Below are positions 58,085-64,000 of a stretch of DNA of 64,000 bases, piece by piece. Each line of letters begins with the position of its first letter. The first letter of the stretch is position 1. The notes below the pieces were generated by a model that saw only the letters and a program-made list of their open reading frames with translations, did no database searches and was not told where the DNA came from. Position numbers and translations under genes: made by a program. The DNA comes from Nitrososphaerota archaeon (lineage in GTDB: Archaea; Thermoproteota; Nitrososphaeria; Nitrososphaerales; UBA183), in NCBI GenBank assembly GCA_029784795.1, contig JAFMAW010000002.1, positions 62,001 through 126,000 of the forward strand, in the 5' to 3' direction.

Positions 58085-60193
58085 CTACCTCTTAGAGAAG
58101 TCCACAAGGTGCAGCGGATGCAAGACCTGGAGCCCCGTGCCGTCGTGGATCTGGGCCGCGCAGACGCTGCTCTCCGTGCACGCAAGGCCGCAGCGGCTCC
58201 CCCTGAAGAGGTCGAACAGCCTCTCCCCCACGGCGTTGGAGAGGTCGTACCCCATTGTCCCTGACTTCATGCCGAACGTCCCTCCCATCCCGCAGCAGGT
58301 CCCCGTCTCGACTATGTCCACCTTGTACCCCGCCGCGGTGAGGAACCTGACGGCAGGGCCCCCGCCTGTGAGCGCCCTGTCGTGGCAGGGGATGTGGAAG
58401 CCGAGCTCCGCGCCTGCGCCCCGAGAGGGCGCGAGGTTGAGCCTTCCCAGCCCAGGCTCCACGAACTCGAAGAAAGGGTGGCTGTGGGCCGCGACGAGCC
58501 TCGACCCTTCCCCGGGGGCGAGGGTCAGGTAGGCGTCCCTCAGCATGTAGGCGGCGGTGGGCTCGGTGGACACCACCTCGTACCCGTCCTGGACGTAGCC
58601 GGCGAGCGCCTTCACGTTGTACGCAGCGACCTTGGCAGCCTTCCTGACTTCGCCATATGAGATGTACGGCATGCCGCTCCACTTGAGCTTCGGGACCTTG
58701 ACCTCGTAGCCCAAGGCCGCGAGCATCTTCACTGCCTTCACCCCGAGCTCGGGGTCGTTGTAGTCGGCGTAGACGTCCGGGAAATAGACCACCTTCCCCG
58801 AGCTCCCGTCCCCGCCGTCCACCCCTCGGAGCCTGCTCCTCAGCCGCCTCCGGCTGAACGCCGGGAGGGTCCTCCTCCTGTCGACCCCGAAGACCTTCTC
58901 CATGGCCAGCCTGGCCGCCCTCGGCTTCAGGGACCAGTTGGACAGGGGGGCGGTGGCGCTGGCGAGCCTGGCCAGGGTCTCGGAGCCGGCGAAGAACCTG
59001 TTCGCCCTGGGCTGACCGTGGAGGTCGACGAGCTCCTGCTTGACCTCGGCTATCATCATCGGGATGTCTATGTCGGCAGGGCAGGCCTCTTTGCAGAGGC
59101 CGCAGGATATGCAGAGGTCGGAAAAGGCGGCGTTGTCGACGCCGTGGACGTTGGCGGTCCAAGGGATCCCTATCGGGCCGGGGTAGATGTGCCCGAAGGT
59201 GTGCCCCCCGACCACAGAGTAGGTCGGGCAGACGTTCATGCAGGCGCCGCACCTTATGCAGTCCAAGGCCCCTGCGTAGCGCCCGTCCGCCTTCATCTTC
59301 GACCTCCCGTTGTCGAGGATCACCACGTGCAGTTCCCTCCCTGCGCTCCGGCCGCCCATAGGCGACCGCGCGGTGAAGGCCGAGACGTAGACGGTCGTCA
59401 GCTGCCCTGTCGCGCTCAACGCCGCCGCTGACACGACCTCCGCGGCGTCCTCCCAGCTGTTGACTATCTTCTCCGTCCCGATGAGCACGACATGTACGTC
59501 CGGGGCGGCCGACACCAGTCTCCCGTTCCCCTCGTTGGTCTCGATCACCACGGTCCCGGTCTCCGCGATCCCCGCGTTCGCGCCTGTGACCCCCACCTTC
59601 GCAGACAGGAAGACAGGCCTCAGGTAGGCGCGCACCTCCTTCAGGATGGCGTCAGGGTCCTCGGGGACCTCCTTCCCAAGGCTCTGGGAGACCAGGCTCG
59701 CAACGTCCGCGACCGACTTGTGGGCTGCCGGCATGACCAGGTGGACCGGGCGCTCGTGCGCCATCTGCACTATCAGCTCCCCCAGGTCGGTCTCGACGCA
59801 CCTGACCCCCCTCGCCTCGAGCGCGTGGTCGAAGTCTATCTCCTCCGACGTCAGGGACTTCGACTTCGCCAGGACCTCGGCTCCGTGGGCCTTCGCCAGC
59901 CCGGCGACGTAGTCTATGGCTTCGGCGCCGTCCTTCGCGAAGAAGACGTGCCCCCCGTTCCCTTCCACCTTCTCGGCGAACTTCCGGGGGAGGTCTGGGT
60001 CGCTCATCGCCCTCGCCTTCAGGCCCCTGACCGACTCCTTCATCGCGCCGACGTCGATCCCTAGCTCCTGGACCGCCCGGGCCCTGTTCCCCCTCGACCT
60101 GCTCGTCGAGGCCCACATCTTGTCCGAAAGCCCGTCGGTGGCCAGGGCCCGGCGGACCTTCTCGGCGAGCTTCCCCCGGTCGGTCATGCCCAC
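58085..60193 (-). CDS. LutB-like iron-sulfur LUD protein fused to a CCG domain
   Basis: 702 residues. An LUD domain (about 60-300), two 4Fe-4S motifs (Cys312/315/318/322 in CIRCGACMNVC and Cys361/364/367/371 in CISCGLCKEAC), and a C-terminal CCG domain with IPCHDRAL and ETGTCCGMGGTFG of GlpC/LutA/heterodisulfide-reductase proteins. So the LutA and LutB parts are on one chain. Expected in L-lactate or related hydroxyacid oxidation. It overlaps lutC by 10 bp. Confidence 0.88.
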   Translation of the reverse strand: MGMTDRGKLAEKVRRALATDGLSDKMWASTSRSRGNRARAVQELGIDVGAMKESVRGLKARAMSDPDLPRKFAEKVEGNGGHVFFAKDGAEAIDYVAGLAKAHGAEVLAKSKSLTSEEIDFDHALEARGVRCVETDLGELIVQMAHERPVHLVMPAAHKSVADVASLVSQSLGKEVPEDPDAILKEVRAYLRPVFLSAKVGVTGANAGIAETGTVVIETNEGNGRLVSAAPDVHVVLIGTEKIVNSWEDAAEVVSAAALSATGQLTTVYVSAFTARSPMGGRSAGRELHVVILDNGRSKMKADGRYAGALDCIRCGACMNVCPTYSVVGGHTFGHIYPGPIGIPWTANVHGVDNAAFSDLCISCGLCKEACPADIDIPMMIAEVKQELVDLHGQPRANRFFAGSETLARLASATAPLSNWSLKPRAARLAMEKVFGVDRRRTLPAFSRRRLRSRLRGVDGGDGSSGKVVYFPDVYADYNDPELGVKAVKMLAALGYEVKVPKLKWSGMPYISYGEVRKAAKVAAYNVKALAGYVQDGYEVVSTEPTAAYMLRDAYLTLAPGEGSRLVAAHSHPFFEFVEPGLGRLNLAPSRGAGAELGFHIPCHDRALTGGGPAVRFLTAAGYKVDIVETGTCCGMGGTFGMKSGTMGYDLSNAVGERLFDLFRGSRCGLACTESSVCAAQIHDGTGLQVLHPLHLVDFSKR

Positions 60194-60783
60194 TCCAGGA
60201 CGAGGGCTACGACGGAGTGGGGGCCGTGGACCCCGTAGAGGAGCCTCCCCTCGATGTCTGCGGTCCTGCTCGACCCCCCGATGAACGATATGGTGGGCTT
60301 GGGCGCGGGGCTCTCGGCGACCATCTTCCCTGCCTCCCGCATCGCCGACGCGAAGTCTGGGAGGAACCTCTCCCCGGAGACGAGGACCACGTTCGTGAGC
60401 GGGAGGCAGGATGCGAGCTTGGCCGCGTCGTCCCAGGTCGCCTCCATGAGGACCCCCTCCCTGGCCACCCCGTGGGCCGCCCAGGTCACGCTCAGGTCGG
60501 CCTTCGCGATAGCCTCCTTCGGCAGCGCCCCGCCCAGCCTGTCGACGTCGATGACCTCGATGCCGTCCAGCGCGCCGATGACGGTCTCCCTGACCGCGGC
60601 GGGGATGCCTGCGACAGCCACCAAGGACGCCCGCCGCTCCCTCGCCACCCCCCTCAAGGCGGCGGAGGTCTCCTCCCTGGTGGCGGCGAAGGACACGGTC
60701 CCGCTCCTCGACTCGAACGCACGGGCGAAGGCCTCGGCGTACTGGCTCGCCAAATCTTCGCCTTGGTGCCGTGGCTGGTTCAA
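60184..60783 (-). CDS. LutC-like LUD domain protein
   Basis: 199 residues of the LUD family: AFARAFESRSGTVSFAATREE at the N-terminus, then VTWAAHGVAREGVLMEATWDDAAKL and VLVSGERFLPD, ending in FIGGSSRTADIEGRLLYGVHGP, the LutC signature. Third component of the lactate-utilisation group with the LutAB fusion. First gene of the minus-strand operon lutC-lutAB-PNPOx. Confidence 0.88.
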   Translation of the reverse strand: MNQPRHQGEDLASQYAEAFARAFESRSGTVSFAATREETSAALRGVARERRASLVAVAGIPAAVRETVIGALDGIEVIDVDRLGGALPKEAIAKADLSVTWAAHGVAREGVLMEATWDDAAKLASCLPLTNVVLVSGERFLPDFASAMREAGKMVAESPAPKPTISFIGGSSRTADIEGRLLYGVHGPHSVVALVLEWA

Positions 60784-60856
60784 ATATCCTTCGGAGCCTC
60801 GGGGCCCTCGCCGGAGCGGCTAAATCCTCCCCGAGGGGGACAGAGCCGGGGATTCC

Positions 60857-61726
60857 TTGAAGCTACTCAGGTTCGAGTCGGGGCATGGGATAAGGATAGG
60901 TGTCTTGGACGGTGAGACGGTCTACGACCTGACCGCTGCGGGCCCTGGCTTCTCGGACTGGGCCCGGGCCTACGAGGATGCTGGCTCCCTAGAGGGGCTG
61001 GTCGCCTCGGTCGAGCGCGCCAAGAGGACGTCTAGGAAGGTCCCCTACGACTACAGGACGCTCCGCGCCCCCTTCGTCCCCTCCGAGATATGGGCCGCCG
61101 GGGTGACGTATCTCCGGAGCAGGGAGGCGAGGGAGACCGAGACCAAGCTGAAGGGACTCTACGACTACGTCTATTCGGCAGTGAGGCCGGAGCTGTTCCT
61201 CAAGGACAGCGGGCTGAGGTGCGTCGGCCCCGGGGACCCGGTCTGCGTGAGGGGGGACAGCAAGTGGTCTGTCCCGGAGCCGGAGCTCTCTGTGGTCCTC
61301 GACGCCAAGTTCAGGGTGGTCGGCTACACGGTCGGGAACGACGTCTCCTCCAGGGACATAGAGGGGGAGAACCCGCTCTACCTCCCCCAGGCCAAGGTCT
61401 ATCGGGGGTCCTCCGCCATCGGGCCCGTCGTCACCACGGCGGACGAAGTCCCGCAGCCGCGCGCCCTCGAGATAAGGATGCGCATAGTGAGGGGGTCGGA
61501 GGCGGTCTTCGAAGGGAGCGTCAACACGTCGCAGCTGAAGCGCGAGGTCGACGAGCTCGTCGGATACCTCAGGAGGAGCAACGTCATCAGGACGTTCACG
61601 GTGCTTATGACCGGGACCTCCCTCGTCCCCCCCGACGACTTCACCCTCACGGGAGGGGACGTGGTGGAGATCGAGATAGAGAAGATAGGGACCCTGAGGA
61701 ACCCGGTGGAGCAGCTGCGCGCCTAG
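60857..61726 (+). CDS. kdaD: 2-dehydro-3-deoxy-D-arabinonate dehydratase-like (FAH family)
   Basis: 289 residues. EIWAAGVTYLRSREA, GDSKWSVPEPELSVVLD, VGYTVGNDVSSRDIEGENPLYLPQAK and SVNTSQLKREVDELVGYL resemble Sulfolobus KdaD, which dehydrates 2-keto-3-deoxy-D-arabinonate to 2,5-dioxopentanoate. FAH-family metal ligands (Glu and Asp) are present. TTG start. Converges with an aldehyde dehydrogenase gene, which could do the next step to 2-oxoglutarate. A related FAH activity cannot be excluded. Confidence 0.75.
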   Translation: MKLLRFESGHGIRIGVLDGETVYDLTAAGPGFSDWARAYEDAGSLEGLVASVERAKRTSRKVPYDYRTLRAPFVPSEIWAAGVTYLRSREARETETKLKGLYDYVYSAVRPELFLKDSGLRCVGPGDPVCVRGDSKWSVPEPELSVVLDAKFRVVGYTVGNDVSSRDIEGENPLYLPQAKVYRGSSAIGPVVTTADEVPQPRALEIRMRIVRGSEAVFEGSVNTSQLKREVDELVGYLRRSNVIRTFTVLMTGTSLVPPDDFTLTGGDVVEIEIEKIGTLRNPVEQLRA

Positions 61727-61738
61727 GGGCCTGAGGTC

Positions 61739-63175
61739 TCAGTACCCGAGGTAGACAGTCTTCTCCGTGGAGTAAAACTCCAGCGCCCCCTCCCCCATCT
61801 CCTTCCACGTCCCGGCCCCCGACTTCTTGAAGCCCCCGAAGGGCGCCTGGAGCTCGAGCCCCACCGTGGGCTTGTTCACCTTCACCACCCCCGTCTGGGC
61901 CCCGTCGATGAACCGGTTGATCGTGCGGTTGTCGTTCGAGACGATCCCGGCCGTATGGCCGTACCCCACAGAGTTCACGAGCTCGAGCGCCTCGTCGAAG
62001 GTCGCCGCCTCGGTGAGGGAGAGGACCGGCCCGAAGACCTCCTCGTCGAATATCCTCATCCCGGGGGAGACCCCGTCGAAGACCGTCGGCTCGATGAGCA
62101 GACCCGGGGGGGTCGCCCCGCCGCCGTGGATGAGCTTGCCTCCCTCGCTCTTCCCCGACTCGATGTAGTCGAGGTCCTTCCGGTACTGGTCAGGGTCGAC
62201 CACCGGGCCCATGTTGACCCCTGGCTGGGTCCCAGGCCCTGCCTTCCATGCCTTCAGCCTCTCGAGGAGCCTCTCCTTCAGCCCCCGGGCCGCCTTCTCG
62301 AGGACTATCAGCCTGCTCGTGGCGGTGCACGACTGCCCCGTGAGCCCGAACGCCCCCCTGACCGCCAGGTCCGCCGCCAGAGCCAGGTCGGCGTCCGAGT
62401 CGACGACCAGGGCGTTCTTCCCCCCCAGCTCGAGCTGCATCCTGCTCATCTCGTCCTTGGAGGCGAGCACCTTCCCCACGTGTGCCCCCACGGCCGTGGA
62501 GCCTGTGAGGGACACGGCCCTGACGGCCTCGTGGGCGACTATGGCGTCCCCGACCTCCCCTCCGCGCCCGACGACCATGTTCAGGACCCCCGGCGGGAGC
62601 CCGGCCTTCTCGAGGGCCTCCAGTATCTTCGCGCCGGTGAGCGGGGTCTTTGTGGCCGGCTTGAAGACGGCGGCGTTCCCTGCCGCGAGGGCCGGGGCCA
62701 GCTTCCAGGCAGGGATCGAAGCGGGGAAGTTCCAGGGGGTGATGGCGGCGACGACCCCCAGCGGGACCCTGGCTGTGAATATCCTGGTGTTCTGGTCCGA
62801 CGAGGGGAGGGTGACCCCCCCGAACTTGTAGGCCATCGCCCCGTAGAACTTGAAGAGCGCGCAGGTCCTGGCCACCTCGGCCCTGCTCTCCGGGAGGGTC
62901 TTCCCCTCCTCGTAGGTCAGGAGCTCGGAGAACTCTTCGGCGGCCGACTCCATCAGCTCGCCAGCCTTCATCAGTATGCCCCCCCTCTTCGGCGGAGGGG
63001 TGCCCCCCCACTCGGCGGCCTTCGAGCGCGCGGCCTCAACCGCACCCCTGGCGTCCTCCTTGGTGGACAGGCGGACCTTGGCCAGCACGTGGCCAGGGTC
63101 GGCAGGGTCCACGTCGTCCAGGGGGCCTCCGCTCCCCCGGACCCACCTGTCGGCCAGCTCCTGGTAGGACTTCAT
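61739..63175 (-). CDS. Aldehyde dehydrogenase (2,5-dioxopentanoate / succinate-semialdehyde type)
   Basis: 478 residues from ATG 63175. TPWNFPASIPAWKLAPALAAGN, catalytic Glu249 in LELGGKN and Cys283 in GQSCTATSR; C-terminal PFGGFKKSGAG. The TATA-like GAAATACGC about 25 bp before ATG 63175 favours this over GTG 63247. Convergent with the KdaD-like gene, so 2-oxoglutarate semialdehyde (2,5-dioxopentanoate) is a likely substrate. Confidence 0.88.
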   Translation of the reverse strand: MKSYQELADRWVRGSGGPLDDVDPADPGHVLAKVRLSTKEDARGAVEAARSKAAEWGGTPPPKRGGILMKAGELMESAAEEFSELLTYEEGKTLPESRAEVARTCALFKFYGAMAYKFGGVTLPSSDQNTRIFTARVPLGVVAAITPWNFPASIPAWKLAPALAAGNAAVFKPATKTPLTGAKILEALEKAGLPPGVLNMVVGRGGEVGDAIVAHEAVRAVSLTGSTAVGAHVGKVLASKDEMSRMQLELGGKNALVVDSDADLALAADLAVRGAFGLTGQSCTATSRLIVLEKAARGLKERLLERLKAWKAGPGTQPGVNMGPVVDPDQYRKDLDYIESGKSEGGKLIHGGGATPPGLLIEPTVFDGVSPGMRIFDEEVFGPVLSLTEAATFDEALELVNSVGYGHTAGIVSNDNRTINRFIDGAQTGVVKVNKPTVGLELQAPFGGFKKSGAGTWKEMGEGALEFYSTEKTVYLGY

Positions 63176-63265
63176 GCAGCCATCTGCGGGGCGAGCGTAT
63201 TTCTGGCTTGCCCTTTGGCGCACGCGGACCGAGGACGTATTAACCACGGCCCTCCCGGCGGGGGG

Positions 63266-64000
63266 TGGGCAACTTTCTTGTGACCGGAGGGACAGGGCAG
63301 ATCGGCGGCTTCCTGTGCGAAGAGCTCGTCAACGCGGGGCACAGGGTGGTCTGCTACGACTCCAAGCCGAACCTAGAGAACATCGGGAGGATAGCGGACC
63401 GGGTGACGGTCGAGGCCGCGGACGTCACGGACACGAGCGACCTGCTGCAGGCGATGAAGAGGAACTCGATCGACCACGTGGTCCACCTCGCGGCCATGGT
63501 CCTCCTCGACTCGATGAAGCGCCCGGCCAAGGCGTATCAGGTCAACATAATGGGGACGAACTGCGTCCTCGAGGCTGCGAGGGTCATGGACGTGAAGAAG
63601 GTGGTCTTCGCGAGCTCGGTGTCGGTCTACGGCTCGCTGGCGACGAGGAGGCCGGGGATCGCCGACGAGGAAGACATACCGAACCCCCCGCCCGAGCCCT
63701 ACTCGACCACGAAGATAGCGACGGAGCTGATGGGACGGTACTACCGTGAGTCCTACGGCATGGAGGTCAACTGCATGAGGATCACGGCGGCCTGGGGGCC
63801 GGGGCGGTACTGGGGATACACGGGGCAGTTCAACGACTTCATACGGAAGGCTGCCGTGGGCGCAGAGGCGGCCTTCCCCGCAGACTTCTCCTACAAGGGG
63901 GAGAAGCTTCGGTGGATGTACGTGAGGGACGTCGGCTACTGCTTCGCCTTCGTGTCCGGGATACCGAAGACCGGGGGGTACCTCTACAACCTGGGGGTGG
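63266..64000 (+). CDS. NAD-dependent epimerase/dehydratase, partial (3' end outside window)
   Basis: Extended short-chain dehydrogenase. N-terminal FLVTGGTGQIGGFLCEEL nucleotide-binding motif, HLAAM, SSVSVYG, and the catalytic YSTTK (Y-x3-K) near residue 145. 245 residues lie in the window. UDP-sugar epimerase or dehydratase type, possibly for surface glycans. GTG start about 25-30 bp after a TATA-like GTATTAACC, so leaderless. Confidence 0.88.

Noticed and set aside
1..64000. CRISPR arrays, rRNA and complete tRNA genes
   Set aside because: I looked for regularly spaced repeats and tRNA cloverleaf elements by eye and found none; short tRNA-like fragments near 15.2 and 16.2 kb do not fold as full tRNAs.

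Overview
The window is a GC-rich archaeal chromosome segment. Archaeal diagnostic genes include TFB, Rpo12/RpoP, the HMG-CoA synthase/thiolase/DUF35 trio of the archaeal mevalonate pathway, XPB helicase with its Bax1 partner, a DRG-type GTPase, type II GAPDH and CdvA, the CdvA/ESCRT-III division protein. Many genes have a TATA-like box about 25-30 bp before an ATG, GTG or TTG start and no leader. CdvA together with this architecture suggests a TACK archaeon, most likely a Thaumarchaeota/Nitrososphaeria-type lineage. No ammonia-oxidation genes are seen, and the ETF, lactate-utilisation-like and sugar-acid genes suggest a heterotroph. That placement is inference.

Layout. 0-9 kb: end of a sugar aminotransferase gene, a glycosyltransferase-like gene, rpoP, the mevalonate trio, a dead GNAT gene, a Na+/H+ antiporter overlapping glycyl-tRNA synthetase, and a DUF92 protein. 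9-17.4 kb: an accessory patch with a nonsense-interrupted Doc toxin, a glycosyltransferase, an XRE regulator next to a nucleotidyltransferase-like protein, TFB, and a toxin-antitoxin cluster (VapBC flanked by tRNA-like direct repeats, DUF4258/DUF2283, an orphan antitoxin, a broken RelE). 17.4-33.4 kb: housekeeping and metabolism (dCTP deaminase/dUTPase family, CPBP protease, LsrF-like aldolase, zinc dehydrogenase, DRG GTPase, malate dehydrogenase, an ETF-alpha/beta/ETF-QO operon, threonine dehydratase family, ornithine cyclodeaminase family, SHMT). 33.4-38.7 kb: a HerA-like ATPase relic, then XPB-Bax1. 38.7-46.7 kb: an AT-richer island with Lrp-type regulators, small membrane and surface proteins, several gene fragments, a complete IS630 element and a HEPN-like gene. 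46.7-64 kb: gap-pgk, UppP, MFS, small zinc proteins, an RHH protein, an ABC exporter pair, cdvA, LutBC-like genes, a KdaD-like dehydratase facing an aldehyde dehydrogenase, and a partial epimerase.

How parts fit together. The ETF genes would pass electrons from acyl-CoA or similar dehydrogenases to quinone through an ETF-QO that carries its own 4Fe-4S domain. LutBC-like proteins suggest lactate or hydroxyacid oxidation. The KdaD-like and aldehyde dehydrogenase genes match the last steps of archaeal oxidative pentose degradation. GAPDH and PGK form a central-carbon pair.

Most distinctive observations: (1) a shared 24-bp sequence encoding an alternating hydrophobic/acidic strand at three sites within 5.5 kb, two of them in tiny ORFs with basic clusters, one directly upstream of cdvA; (2) paired TTAAGATAA inverted elements at two sites; (3) three loci where the coding frame appears to extend upstream of any ATG/GTG/TTG and only CTG is available; (4) at least nine decayed or truncated genes, many with a single lesion, so assembly error has to be considered for some.
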